A DNA stretch of 64,000 nucleotides from an uncultured Cyclobacteriaceae bacterium (GCA_947492745.1 CANLOE010000014.1:17861-81860), one strand, 5' to 3'. Shown: positions 8,829 through 19,600, counted from the stretch's first letter. Numbers and translations: made by a program. The notes: generated from the letters alone by a model not told the origin.

Positions 8829-9239
8829 ATGCGTAGAACCATTCGCACCATCACTACAGAGGAGACTTGGCCGCTCCGTCATAAAGTGCTTTGGCCCAAT
8901 CAGGATTTCGATGCGGTAAAATTACCGATGGATGATTCGGGAAAACACCTGGGCCTCTTTGTAGGCGACAATTTGATGAGCGTAATTTCCCTTTTTGAAC
9001 AAGGGGAAAAGACGCAGTTCAGAAAATTTGCCACTGACACGGCATTTCAGGGGTTGGGTTATGGTACTTCGCTGCTACAGCATGTCATGGACAAAGAGCT
9101 CAGCCCCGTCTGTCAGCTGTTCTGGTGCAATGCGCGTGTCAGTCAGCAAGGGTTTTACCAACGTTTTGGGTTGAGCACTACCGAGAAGACCTTTACGAAA
9201 GAAGGTATTGATTTTGTCATTATGGGAAAAAGAATCTAA
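8829..9239 (+). CDS. GNAT-family N-acetyltransferase
   Basis: About 136 aa from the ATG at 8829 (RRTIRTITTEETWPLRHKVLWP). An upstream in-frame ATG at 8796 would add 11 residues. The acetyl-CoA-binding motif is FQGLGYGTSLLQ, and a C-terminal FYQRFGL is typical of the fold. It follows the NAD cassette with little space and may be co-transcribed. The substrate is unknown. Confidence 0.85.
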   Translation: MRRTIRTITTEETWPLRHKVLWPNQDFDAVKLPMDDSGKHLGLFVGDNLMSVISLFEQGEKTQFRKFATDTAFQGLGYGTSLLQHVMDKELSPVCQLFWCNARVSQQGFYQRFGLSTTEKTFTKEGIDFVIMGKRI

Positions 9240-9257
9240 CCCGAATTCAATGTTTAA

Positions 9258-9423
9258 CCCAGATCATGCGTCGGACCTTCGTGCCGAGGGTTTAAATAGC
9301 AATAAATCAGAGAGTTTTATTGGATTTAGCACAGCACCGCTATGGTGAATTCAAAAAACGTAGTGCAACGACCGTTTTGCGGACATTTAGATCCGCAGTA
9401 GATTGTCCAATGCATGATCCGGG
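9258..9423. repeat. Family B element
   Basis: A 166-bp unit, CCCAGATCATGCG ... GCATGATCCGGG, between the GNAT and PPK2 genes. The flanks are TTTAA on the left and TTAAG on the right, an imperfect duplication. Its interior closely matches 5533-5698. Confidence 0.75.
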
Positions 9424-9466
9424 TTAAGCCAATGCCCTAAAGGGTGAGGTCGGCAGTCGTCGATGG

Positions 9467-10198
9467 TCATGGAGCGGGATAGGCCAAGGGCATACTTTCC
9501 AGCTTTTCAACGATGGTCTTTGCCACTAGGTATTCTTTGTACCAGTTTTGATCGGAAGGGACCACTGTCCACGGGATATCGGGGGAACAGTTCTGTAGGA
9601 CATCTTCATAAGCTTCCATATACGCTTCCCAGTGTTCTCTTTCTTTCATATCGTTGGCATTGTGTTTCCAGCGTTTGTGGGGTAGATCAATGCGCTCTTG
9701 TAACCGTTCCAGTTGTTCTTCTCTGGAGGCGTGCAGAAATACTTTGATGATATGGGTATTGTTCTGCGTCAAAAGAGACTCAAAGTTGTTGATATGCACC
9801 ATGCGTTGCCTTATGGTATCCATATCTACCCACTGATGTACGCGCTGGACAAGTACATCTTCATAATGCGACCGGTTAAATATTTGGATCATTCCTTTTT
9901 CGGGAGTATGTTGATGTACCCTCCATAGAAAATCGTGTGCCATCTCTTCGTCGTTAGGTTTTTTGAATGATTTTACCTGACAGGCTGCGGGAGATACTTC
10001 CTTGAACACATTTCTCACTACTCCGTCTTTACCTGAGGCATCCATACCCTGAAAGACGATGAGCAAACTGTGCTCTCCTTGCGCCAACATCATTCTTTGC
10101 AGTTCCGCAAGCCTATCTATCAGGTCTTTGGTGATTTTTTTGGTATCATCTTTACGGATTTCTTTTGGAGCTTTTGTTGAAATCGTCGATAGTTTCAT
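9467..10198 (-). CDS. ppk2: Polyphosphate kinase 2 family protein
   Basis: A 243-aa PPK2-family kinase, which moves phosphate between polyphosphate and nucleotides. The Walker A is FQGMDASGKDG, followed by VRNVFKEVSPAACQVKSFKKP. The Walker B region is QIFNRSHYEDVLVQRVH, and the lid module is RLQERIDLPHKRWKHNANDMKEREHW. The length and single domain fit the short PPK2 classes that use AMP or ADP. It is transcribed towards the GNAT gene, with the family B element between them. Confidence 0.93.
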   Translation of the reverse strand: MKLSTISTKAPKEIRKDDTKKITKDLIDRLAELQRMMLAQGEHSLLIVFQGMDASGKDGVVRNVFKEVSPAACQVKSFKKPNDEEMAHDFLWRVHQHTPEKGMIQIFNRSHYEDVLVQRVHQWVDMDTIRQRMVHINNFESLLTQNNTHIIKVFLHASREEQLERLQERIDLPHKRWKHNANDMKEREHWEAYMEAYEDVLQNCSPDIPWTVVPSDQNWYKEYLVAKTIVEKLESMPLAYPAP

Positions 10199-10241
10199 AA
10201 ATTACGGTATTTGTGACTGTTGAAAATAATAATATTTGTTA

Positions 10242-10397
10242 GAGACTGTTTTGAGATCCTATTTGGAATTTGTTCTTGCTTATTTTGAATGCAGAGTCGA
10301 TGGGTAGGGAGAGTAGCACCATCCGAGAAAATTCCATCGAAATTATATGTCTAAAGAAGTACACATGAAAATAAAAGATACATTTCAAAACAGTTTC
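10242..10397. repeat. Family C inverted-repeat element
   Basis: Left end GAGACTGTTTTGAG and right end TTTCAAAACAGTTTC are inverted repeats, with TTA directly on each side (10239-10241 and 10398-10400). At 156 bp it has no coding capacity. The remaining bases up to 10800 show only weak short frames and no gene. Confidence 0.75.
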
Positions 10398-10800
10398 TTA
10401 GTGCTGATTCTAAAAATAGAAAGTTATATTGCGCTATTAATGATAGTGAACTTAAAATAGACAAAAGAACCGGAAAGGCGAAACATAGCACGTAAATGTC
10501 CCTACAGTATTCTTATGGGACCATTGTTCTTTGCTTGCCTGTATTTCTCTTGTAAAGAGGCCCCGTTCCATACACCACGCGTATGGAAAGCCCTTTGGGA
10601 ATACTTATTCTCCATCGGTTTTGGCTATGTTTATACCACCTGTGGTAAATAAAGGCATTTACAGGCAGATAGTTATAAGATGGTGTATGCAGAAAAGCGA
10701 CGATTGCACTATTCCGAAAAAACAGGGACGTCAAGTCTTTTTATGCATGGATGCTATTCTCCTGTAGAGGTAGACAGTAAAGATTTACTTAATATACATT

Positions 10801-12207
10801 ATGAAAATAAAATTTTGTGGAGCCGCACAAGCAGTAACGGGCAGTGCGCATTTGATAACACTGGACAGTGGGTATAAAATACTATTGGATTGTGGTCTAT
10901 ATCAGGGTAGGGATAGGGACATGAAGGACTTCAATGATCACTGGTATTTTGATCCTAAAGAAATCAACTGTCTCATACTCTCCCATGCTCATATCGATCA
11001 TAGCGGACGTGTCCCGAAACTGGTCAAGGATGGTTTCCGTGGTGACATTATCTGCACCAGTGCTACCCGCGACTTAGCGGCCATCATGCTATTGGATAGC
11101 GGCATGATTCAGGAAAGTGATGCTCGCTATAGAAATAAACGAAAAAAGAAGAGCGAAGGGGCTGTAGAACCTCTTTATACCGCTAAGGATGCCAAGGAAA
11201 GTCTAAAACAATTTGTCGGTATCAGTTATGAGCGTTGGTTCAGGGTGAGCAAAGAAGTTTCGGTGATGTTCAGGGATAGTGGCCATATCTTGGGGAGCTC
11301 CAGTGTTACCCTTAAGGTAAAGCAGAAAGACGATTCGGAAAAATACATAGGTTTTACGGGGGATATTGGTAGGCCCGAAAGACCTATCCTGAAAGACCCT
11401 TTGCCCATGCCGGAGGTGGATTACATGATCTGCGAATCTACCTATGGTGGTAAGGAACACCAAGGTCAGCCTCAGGATGAAAACTACTTACTGGAAATCA
11501 TAGAAGAGACTTGTGTACGGAATAAGGGCAAACTGCTGATCCCGGCCTTTAGTGTAGGGCGAACACAGGAGATCGTGTATATGCTCGACAAACTCGAAAC
11601 CGAGGGGAAACTCCCAAAAGTGCCTGTATATGTCGATAGTCCACTGGCAGTCAATGCAACCGAGATCTTTATCATGCACCCGGAGTGCTATGATGATGAC
11701 ATATTGGAGTACATGTCCACGGACCCTAACCCTTTTGGCTTTGGTAACCTACACTTTATCAGAAAGGCAGAGGATTCCAAAAAGCTCAATGAAGATAACC
11801 GGCCCTGTATTATCATCAGTGCATCCGGCATGATGCAGGCCGGTCGGATAAAACATCACTTGTACAATAACATAGAAAAGAAATCTACGACCATACTGGT
11901 GGTCGGTTACTGTGCTGCGGGTACTTTGGGAGCGAGAATAAGGACAAGGCCCGGGACGGTGCATATCTTCGGTGAAGAAAAGCAGTTGAATGCCAGCGTC
12001 GAAATTATGGATTCTTTCAGTGCCCATGGTGACCAAGGGGAGATGCTGGCTTTCCTTGATAATCAAGATCGAAAAAAGCTCAAGCGCCTGTTTTTGGTGC
12101 ATGGCGAAATAGAACGTCAGAAAATATTCAAAGAGGGGCTGAAAGAGAGCGGTTTCCAAACTATAGATATTCCATCCTTGGGCCAAGAATACAATCTAGA
12201 TGGATAA
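10801..12207 (+). CDS. MBL-fold / beta-CASP ribonuclease-like hydrolase
   Basis: A 468-aa protein. It starts with KIKFCGAAQAVTGSAHL, has the metal-binding HAHIDHSGR, the later GHILGSSSV and FTGDIGRPERPIL, and the beta-CASP motifs, including IIISASGMMQAGRIKHHL and SFSAHGDQGEM. This is the architecture of bacterial CPSF-like RNA-processing metallohydrolases. All zinc ligands expected for the active site appear to be present. It stands alone; the next gene starts 134 bp downstream on the same strand. Confidence 0.93.
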   Translation: MKIKFCGAAQAVTGSAHLITLDSGYKILLDCGLYQGRDRDMKDFNDHWYFDPKEINCLILSHAHIDHSGRVPKLVKDGFRGDIICTSATRDLAAIMLLDSGMIQESDARYRNKRKKKSEGAVEPLYTAKDAKESLKQFVGISYERWFRVSKEVSVMFRDSGHILGSSSVTLKVKQKDDSEKYIGFTGDIGRPERPILKDPLPMPEVDYMICESTYGGKEHQGQPQDENYLLEIIEETCVRNKGKLLIPAFSVGRTQEIVYMLDKLETEGKLPKVPVYVDSPLAVNATEIFIMHPECYDDDILEYMSTDPNPFGFGNLHFIRKAEDSKKLNEDNRPCIIISASGMMQAGRIKHHLYNNIEKKSTTILVVGYCAAGTLGARIRTRPGTVHIFGEEKQLNASVEIMDSFSAHGDQGEMLAFLDNQDRKKLKRLFLVHGEIERQKIFKEGLKESGFQTIDIPSLGQEYNLDG

Positions 12208-12311
12208 GGTCCTTTTATTCAGTTGTCTATTGAGATTTGTTCTATCTCCGTGTTTTTAAAAGAAGGGTCAACAATTATAGTATATGAGGATAGTAATGTC
12301 ATCTATCTTAT

Positions 12312-12319
12312 TAATTTTG
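12312..12319 (+). promoter_or_regulatory. Possible Bacteroidota -7 element
   Basis: TAATTTTG matches the phylum's TAnnTTTG -7 consensus and lies 22 bp before the start codon of the next gene. No clear -33 TTTG is seen at the right spacing, so support is limited. Confidence 0.3.
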
Positions 12320-12341
12320 CCGTCTTAAATCGATATTGTAC

Positions 12342-15098
12342 ATGAAATCGAAAAGAGTATACTTGTCATTGTTTCTGTCGGCACCTCTGCTGGCCGTGGG
12401 GGCTTATCTTTTATATCAGAAATGGTGCGAAGAACCTGATGTGAACCCTTGGGATCTAGTGCCTGATACGGCCGTCATGGTGTACGAATCAAAGAATACC
12501 GTCAGCTCTTGGAACACTCTTTTGGAGACAACGCTTTGGGAAAACCTGTCTACCATACCTTCCTTTGCCAAAGCGAAGAAGAGCTTCGAACTACTGGATA
12601 GTATTTCCGGTAAAAAAGGGAGTATCGATAAGTTATTGACAGGAAAGTCATTTCTTACTTCCATACATCTCGTATCCAAAAACGAATTTGACTTTCTTTA
12701 TTATGTCAATGTTGATGATGCCGCCCGTCAGAGCATTGCCTTTGACATGCTCAAGAGCTTCCAGAAGGGAGGGGCGGTGAGGTCCATGGAGCGAAAGTAC
12801 CTCGGTATGAGTATCCATGAACTCTCCGATAAGAACAAAGACTATACTTTCTCCTACATCATCAAGGATAACCACTTGATAGGGAGTTTTACCCCCTTTC
12901 TTGTGGAGGATGTTATCCGCTTGGCCGAAGGAGAGGTAAATAGAGGCTTCAAGGCGAAGCATGCTCCTCTTTTCAAAGTGGAGCAACTGAAGAATGACGA
13001 AGGTGACCTCTATGTGGATTTCAAAAACCTCAATACCTATTTTGAGGCCTACGTCGACCCTACCCATCGCGCATCCATCAAAGGGGTGAAGAGCTTTGCT
13101 TCTTCCTCCTTTCTGGATATCAGCCTCAATAATAACCTCTTACTGATGAACGGGTTCAGTATAACGGGTGAGGAAGACCTGCCCTATTTTGTAAAATCCT
13201 TTGAAGGGCAGAAACCGGGCAAAATAGGAGTGAAATACTATATGCCCAGAGCGACAGCCTTTATGTACCACACTACGTTCAGTGATCCCATCTCTTGGCA
13301 CGGTCAGGTACAGCGCTATTGGTCCAACTATGATAAAAAACAACTGCAAGCCTTTCGCCAATTGAAAACGAAGAACAGCTTCGATGCGGACAAGTTTCTG
13401 AACTGGATCAATGGCGAAATCGCACTAGTGGTATCAGAGTCCTCTAAACTCGATAAGTCCAATAGGTTTATCCTGTTCAAAGCCGGGGATGTTAATGAAG
13501 CGCTGAACCAGTTCAACACCCTTGCGGAAAAAGCACTGGGTAATTCTGGAGATACCCTCTATTACGAAACATTTGCAGGTGTCAACATCAAAGAGCTGAA
13601 CATCAAAGAATTTCCCTCAAAAGTACTGGGTCCGATGTACCAAGGCTTCGAGCAATGCTTCTACTCGGTCATCGACGAATACGTGATTTTGGGGAGTAGT
13701 ATAGAGGCCATCAAAGCATTGGTCAATGACATGGAGGCGGAGAATACTTGGGGTAAATCGGTCCAACAGAACCAATTTCTGGAAAGCACCCTTCAGGAGG
13801 CAAATATCAGTTTGATGTTCAATGTCAATCGCGTCTGGGGAAGCCTTAACACACACTTTAATCCGAGTTGGCGAAAATTCTTCGATAACTATGCAGGCCA
13901 ATTCAAACATTTCGAGCTGGGTTCGGTACAGTTCAGTAATATCGATGGAAATTATTATACCAGCTTGGCACTCAAGCACGATGATAAAGTTCAGGAGGTA
14001 GCCACTTTCAAACAGACCAGCGAGGAGCAGGCCACTTATCTAGAGGCCGCTTCCATCACCAAACCCTTCGTTGTCCGAAATCATATCGATAATAGCCTAG
14101 AGGTAGTTGTACAGGATTCCATCACTAATCTGTATCTGATAGGAAGGGGGGGGAGGGTGCTGTGGAAGGATTCTATCGGGGAGAGTCTCGTGGGACAAGT
14201 GCATCAGGTCGATTACTTCAAGAATGGCAAGCTACAGTACTTTTTTGCAACGAAGCACGCGATGCATATCATCGATAGAAAAGGACGCTATGTAGAAGGC
14301 TACCCGATAGCTATGGACAAGGTGGATATTGCCCACGCTGCGGTCATTGATTATGATAATAGCAAGCGGTACAGGTTTCTGCTTGCCGACCGTTATGGCG
14401 CATTGTACATGTTCGATAAGACAGGAAAAAACCTAAAAGGCTGGCAACCGCTCCAACTGAAAGGACGATTGGGTGCGGAGCCTTTCCACATAAGGGTCCG
14501 GGGCAAAGACTGCATCGTAGCCCTTGAAGAAAGCGGTAGAGTGAACATAATGAACCGTAGGGGTGAAGTGCTAAAAGGTTTTCCGATGAAATTAGCAGGA
14601 AAAACAAGCAGTGGGCTTTATGTGGACATCGGTTCTGATTTTAAAAATACCATTTTTCATACGGTCTCTGATGAAGGATTGCTGATGAAGTTCAACCTAC
14701 ATGGGGAGGTGGCCGAAAAGGTACAATTGTACAAGCCAGATCGAGAAACCAATTTTTCACTGGTCCGTGAGAGTCTGGGAAAGACTTTCGTTATCATAAG
14801 ACAGAGTCCCGATAGGCTCAGCGTCCTGAACGCTAAAGAGGAGGTGTTGTTGGAAAAAGACTATCTAAGCGGTGATATCAGAGATGTTCAATATTATAAT
14901 TTCGGTTCGGGAGGAGATATATTTGCCGTAACGGATAAGATACAGGAGTTTACCTATCTATATGATAATCAAGGAAAATTGGTCAATGTCAGGCCTTTCA
15001 ACAGCGGTTTTCTGATAGGGCTGATCTATTCTGAGAGGACCAAGAAGTTCAAGATGTACCATGTCTACGATAGAAGCGTTGCCATTCAATCTTTCTAA
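12342..15098 (+). CDS. DUF3352-like membrane-anchored protein with beta-propeller-like C-terminus
   Basis: A 918-aa protein. Residues 5-25 form a single N-terminal hydrophobic anchor (YLSLFLSAPLLAVGAYLLYQ). Residues about 30-560 resemble the DUF3352 type of bacterial envelope proteins, with repeated statements on VWGSLN and DNHLIGSFTPF. The last 330 residues carry repeating short beta motifs such as DRKGRYVEGYPIAM, DRYGALYMFDKTGKNLKGW and NRRGEVLKGFPMKL, which suggest a beta propeller. Start chosen at ATG 12342, where the positively charged segment before the anchor begins. Function unknown. Confidence 0.8.
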   Translation: MKSKRVYLSLFLSAPLLAVGAYLLYQKWCEEPDVNPWDLVPDTAVMVYESKNTVSSWNTLLETTLWENLSTIPSFAKAKKSFELLDSISGKKGSIDKLLTGKSFLTSIHLVSKNEFDFLYYVNVDDAARQSIAFDMLKSFQKGGAVRSMERKYLGMSIHELSDKNKDYTFSYIIKDNHLIGSFTPFLVEDVIRLAEGEVNRGFKAKHAPLFKVEQLKNDEGDLYVDFKNLNTYFEAYVDPTHRASIKGVKSFASSSFLDISLNNNLLLMNGFSITGEEDLPYFVKSFEGQKPGKIGVKYYMPRATAFMYHTTFSDPISWHGQVQRYWSNYDKKQLQAFRQLKTKNSFDADKFLNWINGEIALVVSESSKLDKSNRFILFKAGDVNEALNQFNTLAEKALGNSGDTLYYETFAGVNIKELNIKEFPSKVLGPMYQGFEQCFYSVIDEYVILGSSIEAIKALVNDMEAENTWGKSVQQNQFLESTLQEANISLMFNVNRVWGSLNTHFNPSWRKFFDNYAGQFKHFELGSVQFSNIDGNYYTSLALKHDDKVQEVATFKQTSEEQATYLEAASITKPFVVRNHIDNSLEVVVQDSITNLYLIGRGGRVLWKDSIGESLVGQVHQVDYFKNGKLQYFFATKHAMHIIDRKGRYVEGYPIAMDKVDIAHAAVIDYDNSKRYRFLLADRYGALYMFDKTGKNLKGWQPLQLKGRLGAEPFHIRVRGKDCIVALEESGRVNIMNRRGEVLKGFPMKLAGKTSSGLYVDIGSDFKNTIFHTVSDEGLLMKFNLHGEVAEKVQLYKPDRETNFSLVRESLGKTFVIIRQSPDRLSVLNAKEEVLLEKDYLSGDIRDVQYYNFGSGGDIFAVTDKIQEFTYLYDNQGKLVNVRPFNSGFLIGLIYSERTKKFKMYHVYDRSVAIQSF

Positions 15099-15486
15099 GA
15101 GAAGTTTCAAACGGTATCTCTTTTACTTTCAAGTGGATGGTATTGACTTTAATGGTCACTTGCAATTCGCATAAATAACACTCATCATAAGCTTTTGCTA
15201 TAGTGTTCATGCTCATTGTTGTAGATAAACTTTTAGCGCATCATCTCGTTGAAAATTCGTAGATAGTGCTGCCATTTTTGTCAAATGCTGCTGCATTTAA
15301 AATGATAGACTTATATACTTAGTTATGTTGACTGTGTTTCATTCACCTTATTGAATCCGGTATACCGTTAAACGGAATCCGAATTTCGGTGGTTCATTTG
15401 AAAATTTTTCTGTCCGGGTGCAGCGTTTTCAAAATTTTCCGCATCCCACAGGCAGGCCCGAAATCCCTATGGGTTTCGTCCTGCTT

Positions 15487-15780
15487 GATTTTTATCAATA
15501 GGACCGAGCGTTAGGAAAAGGTTCGGGAAACCCTTTCAGCGCAGGGGCCGGTCTGCCGCGCAGGAGTAAGCGCCCGGCCGGCTTTAGGCGAAAACGGAGT
15601 TCAGGGCGGATAGAGAACATCTGGACCACGGTTTGAACGATGAAAACGCAACACGTCCAAAATACTTTGCTCAAAAACGGGGTATAGGTTGGCCGACTGT
15701 TAAAATCAGTAGTATAGCTAAGTATATAAGTCTGTAAAATGAGCGATAACAAATTCTTTAAATAACCTCAAAACAGTCCC
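15487..15780. repeat. Family C element, left end lost
   Basis: It shares ATAGGACCGAGCGTTA with 52140 and GCCGGTCTGCCGCGCAGGAG with 60055. The right end, CCTCAAAACAGTCCC, matches the other family C ends and is followed by TAA. A G+C-rich palindrome, GCCGG ... CCGGC, lies in the middle. The rest of 15099-15836 shows no gene. Confidence 0.65.
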
Positions 15781-15836
15781 TAAGACTCGAACATATGTAC
15801 CACCTGTTGTCGAACAGCACAATCAATATACACTTT

Positions 15837-17486
15837 ATGGAACAGCATCGGTTTTCTCTTATAAAGAAAAGCACACTTTTATGGTTGATCATTATTCTGT
15901 CTTTCTCGAACGGTTATGCTCAACCGACGGAAAACGATCGGTTCGACTATAGCTTGAGTTCTCCCTACCATACGGTAAAAACCCACCTCAAGTACCTGCA
16001 AACGGAAAGCTACCATCCGAATATTGCCGCAAAAGTATTTGACCCGGCCTATGTTAGGCCCGAAGAGGCAGAAAAGAAAGCCATTCAGCTAAAGCAAGTG
16101 CTGGACGGCGAGGGCATTTATATCAATATGGATAGACTGAGCAGGGCCGTAGACTATGTGGATTCCCTATCCAACAAAAAGCGTTACTACTTGGATGAGG
16201 CTTTCCCTGAGCTGTACCTGGAAAAAATAGGGCAACGCTGGTATTATTCCCGTTCTACGGTGAACCAGATACCTCAGTGGCATCAGGAAGTCTACCCTTT
16301 CGGCACTGATAAATTACTCAACCTTTTTCCTAAGTCCGGTGAAAGGAAGTACTTTGGGCTATATACTTGGCAGCTTATAGGCATATTGATTTTAGTGGCC
16401 ATCAGTTTTATTATCTACAAACTCTTCACACTGTTATTTGAAAAAATCATACTGAACCTGCTCAATAGAGGGAAACGGCGCTTTGTCAGTAAGACGATAA
16501 TACCTGTAGCGAAGCCTATCAGTTTTTTGCTGATATTTCTTTTGCTATCCATATTGGTACCCGTACTACAGTTGCCCATCACGATGAACAAGTATTTAAT
16601 ACTGTCACTCCGAGCCATATGGCCCATATTTGCGATTGTATTCTTCTATAGGTTAGTGGATGTAGTGAGTATCTATTTTACCCGCTTGGCCGAGAAGACG
16701 GAAAGTTCGTTGGATGATCAGCTGGTGCCGATGGTCAGGAAGATATTGAAGACTTTCATCATCGTCATCGGTATCCTGTTTATTTTGGATAATCTGAACT
16801 TCGATATTACAGGTATAATCGCAGGTCTGTCCATAGGAGGACTGGCTTTTGCACTGGCGGCTCAGGATACCTTGAAGAATTTTTTCGGCTCTATCATGAT
16901 CTTTGTGGACAAGCCTTTTCAGGTAGGTGACTGGATTACCTCTGGAGAAGTGGACGGAACAGTGGAAGAAGTTGGCTTTCGCTCCACACGTGTGCGGACT
17001 TTCAGAAACTCTGTGACCTATATACCCAATGGCGTCATCGCGGATAGGATGATAGACAATCATGGTCTGCGTGTATATCGGCGTTTTTATACACAACTGG
17101 CACTGACCTACGATACACCTGTGGAACTGATTGAGGTTTTTGTACAGGGCTTGAAAGAAATCGTCAAAGCACATCCCAAAACACGAAAAGACTACTATGA
17201 GGTACACTTGAACGAGATGGCCGACTTTTCATTGAACATCATGTTCTATATCTTTTTCAAAGTCCCCTCATGGTCGGAGGAATTACAGTCAAGGCATGAA
17301 ATCCTCATCTCCATTATCAGTCTGGCCAAAGAGCTTGGTGTCAACTTTGCCTTTCCTACCCAAACGTTGCATATGGAGACTTTCCCGGAGAAAGCGGGCA
17401 GTACTCCCGTTTACAGTAACCAAGAGCAGTGGCAACAGCAGTTGGAAGAATTTTTGAAAAAAGGTAGACCGGATACTTCTCGATGA
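15837..17486 (+). CDS. MscS-family mechanosensitive channel with N-terminal periplasmic domain
   Basis: A 549-aa protein from the ATG at 15837. The start has a signal peptide (STLLWLIIILSFSNGYAQ), then a soluble domain of about 170 residues, several membrane helices (residues about 180-310), the MscS pore/beta core with GLSIGGLAFALAAQDTLKNF, the GSIMIFVDKPFQVGDWI segment and a C-terminal cytoplasmic vestibule. An upstream ATG (15795) would add residues that do not fit a signal peptide. The role is release of solutes at hypo-osmotic shock. Confidence 0.92.
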   Translation: MEQHRFSLIKKSTLLWLIIILSFSNGYAQPTENDRFDYSLSSPYHTVKTHLKYLQTESYHPNIAAKVFDPAYVRPEEAEKKAIQLKQVLDGEGIYINMDRLSRAVDYVDSLSNKKRYYLDEAFPELYLEKIGQRWYYSRSTVNQIPQWHQEVYPFGTDKLLNLFPKSGERKYFGLYTWQLIGILILVAISFIIYKLFTLLFEKIILNLLNRGKRRFVSKTIIPVAKPISFLLIFLLLSILVPVLQLPITMNKYLILSLRAIWPIFAIVFFYRLVDVVSIYFTRLAEKTESSLDDQLVPMVRKILKTFIIVIGILFILDNLNFDITGIIAGLSIGGLAFALAAQDTLKNFFGSIMIFVDKPFQVGDWITSGEVDGTVEEVGFRSTRVRTFRNSVTYIPNGVIADRMIDNHGLRVYRRFYTQLALTYDTPVELIEVFVQGLKEIVKAHPKTRKDYYEVHLNEMADFSLNIMFYIFFKVPSWSEELQSRHEILISIISLAKELGVNFAFPTQTLHMETFPEKAGSTPVYSNQEQWQQQLEEFLKKGRPDTSR

Positions 17487-17734
17487 TGCCGTTTCTTGGA
17501 TTCGAGTGATAATGAGCTTTGTTTCAGTATATCCCGATCGTACCCTGTACCCCACTACATCAGAAACATATTGTTCAGGGCAAATACTGAGGGCGTATCA
17601 ATAATGGCTTCTGATTTATTTCGTGGATTGTGCTTATTTTAGTATAAGAATTACCTGTAGACGATCATTTTGGGTTTAACCTAGGTAATGTCATGAGAAG
17701 TTAAAAGGCAATAAATTTTGGTTTTCAGTGAGTT

Positions 17735-17895
17735 ATACAAATTTGGGTTTCAAATGTCGTATAAGATTCCGCGGGTCATTTTGTTTCAATCAAGGCGGGA
17801 ACCGCAGGGATAGCAGCGCTATCCCGAGGATTGTCAACACAGAGTGAAGCAAAATGAACAGGAAGATATGCGATATTTAAAAGCTAAGTTTGTAT
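17735..17895. repeat. Family A element
   Basis: Exactly 161 bp, with ends ATACAAATTTGGGTTT and (reverse strand) ATACAAACTTAGCTTTT, and a central palindrome GGGATAGC-agc-GCTATCCC. The surrounding 17487-18136 has no gene; an isolated B-type end (CATTTTGGG) lies near 17667-17675. Confidence 0.8.
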
Positions 17896-18136
17896 TAGAT
17901 GTAGTGCGGCTACGGTCAATTCAGAAAATACGTTCATTTTACTGATTTGAGGTTTTTGAAACCGTAATGGAAAAGGACAAACCGAAGGTTCGATGAGTTC
18001 CATTGGAAAACAGACTCCAAACGAAAAAAAAAACGAAGATTGACCATGCTTTGTTTATCTTTCGAAGGTGTCATCGAACTTACGTTTGCCGATACTATTG
18101 TCTGTTTTTAAATGGAATCAGCGAATTATCATTAAT

Positions 18137-18294
18137 CCCGGATCATGCATTGGAAAATCTACTGCGGATCTAAATAGCTGCAAACCGGTCGTTGCACTAC
18201 GTTTTTTGAATTCATCATAGCGGCGCTATGCTAAATTCAAAAAAATTTCTTGATGTGAAAACTCTCGTTACGAAGTTCCAACGCATGATCTGGG
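18137..18294. repeat. Family B element
   Basis: A 158-bp unit, CCCGGATCATGCATTGG ... CATGATCTGGG, opposite in orientation to 5533-5698. Central hairpin CATAGC-ggc-GCTATG. No clean duplication is seen at the flanks. Confidence 0.7.
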
Positions 18295-18460
18295 TTTATC
18301 GATGCTACGATTTATTTTCATCGGAATCAATGAACTATCGTTTCATGAACACCTATAGCCATCAATAGAATAGTGAAAAATGCACGGTCGGGATCTAAGG
18401 ACCGACCTGAGGGATGCACTCGTATATAGATATTGGATACACATAAAATAATAGTTCGTT

Positions 18461-19600
18461 ATGAAATTCGGAACAAAGGCGATTCATGCCGGCATCGAGC
18501 CGGACCCAAGTACTGGGGCCATTATGACCCCCATTTACCAAACTTCCACTTATGTTCAGGCTTCTCCTGGAGATCATAAAGGCTTTGAGTACTCTCGGAG
18601 CGGGAACCCGACAAGGGATGCCCTCCAGAAAAATCTTGCAGCTCTGGAAAACGGCACCCACGGCCTCTGCTTCGGTTCGGGTTTGGCCGCTATCGATGCG
18701 GTCATCAAACTGTTATCGCCCGGTGATGAGGTCATCTCAACGAATGACCTTTACGGAGGTACTTATCGTATTTTCACTAAAATTTTCGAAAAGTACGGTA
18801 TCAAGTTTCACTTCATCGGTATGGGGGAGGCTGCTAATATCGAAAAATATATCAACTCCAATACGAAGTTGATCTGGGTAGAGACACCGACCAATCCTAT
18901 GATGAATATCATTGATATCAAAGCGGTTGCCCGGATATCGAAAAAGCATGAGGTGCTACTGGCTGTGGACAACACTTTTGCGACCCCTTATCTGCAAACT
19001 CCTCTGGACCTCGGCGCGGATATCATCATGCACTCCATTACCAAATACCTGGGAGGACACTCGGACGTTATTATGGGAGCCTTGATCGTAAAGGATAAAA
19101 AACTGGCCGATGAACTGGCATTCATCCAGAACAGTTGCGGGGCCGTGACAGGGCCGCAGGATTGTTTTCTGGTACTTCGTGGTATCAAAACCCTCCATAT
19201 CCGCATGCAGCGACACTGTGAAAACGGTAAGGCAGTAGCGCAATACTTAGTGAAGCACCCTAAAGTGGATAAGGTATATTGGCCGGGTTTTGAAAGTCAT
19301 CCTAACCACAGTATCGCCGCAGAACAAATGAGGGATTTTGGAGGGATGATTTCTTTTACCTTGAAAGGGAACGACCGGCAGGAATCATTTAGGGTGATGG
19401 AGCGTTTTCATTTCTTCTCATTGGCCGAGTCTTTGGGAGGGGTAGAGTCCTTGGCCAACCATCCGGCTACCATGACACATGCCAGTATACCGAAGAAAGA
19501 AAGAGAGAAAATAGGCCTGTCGGATTCTCTGATTCGCCTTAGTGTGGGTATAGAAAATATAGAGGACCTGATAGAGGATCTTGAGCAGGCTTTAGGGTAG
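18461..19600 (+). CDS. Cystathionine gamma-synthase / gamma-lyase family PLP enzyme
   Basis: A 379-aa protein of the Cys/Met metabolism PLP family. It has TKAIHAGIEPDPSTGAIMTPIYQTSTYVQ near the start, EYSRSGNPTRDALQ, SGLAAIDAV, the cofactor aspartate in AVDNTFATPYLQ and the PLP lysine in SITKYLGGHSDVIMGA. The C-terminal SLAESLGGVESLANHPATMTH is conserved. Sequence does not settle whether synthase, gamma-lyase or beta-lyase activity dominates. The gene stands alone and is followed by a strong terminator. Confidence 0.94.
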   Translation: MKFGTKAIHAGIEPDPSTGAIMTPIYQTSTYVQASPGDHKGFEYSRSGNPTRDALQKNLAALENGTHGLCFGSGLAAIDAVIKLLSPGDEVISTNDLYGGTYRIFTKIFEKYGIKFHFIGMGEAANIEKYINSNTKLIWVETPTNPMMNIIDIKAVARISKKHEVLLAVDNTFATPYLQTPLDLGADIIMHSITKYLGGHSDVIMGALIVKDKKLADELAFIQNSCGAVTGPQDCFLVLRGIKTLHIRMQRHCENGKAVAQYLVKHPKVDKVYWPGFESHPNHSIAAEQMRDFGGMISFTLKGNDRQESFRVMERFHFFSLAESLGGVESLANHPATMTHASIPKKEREKIGLSDSLIRLSVGIENIEDLIEDLEQALG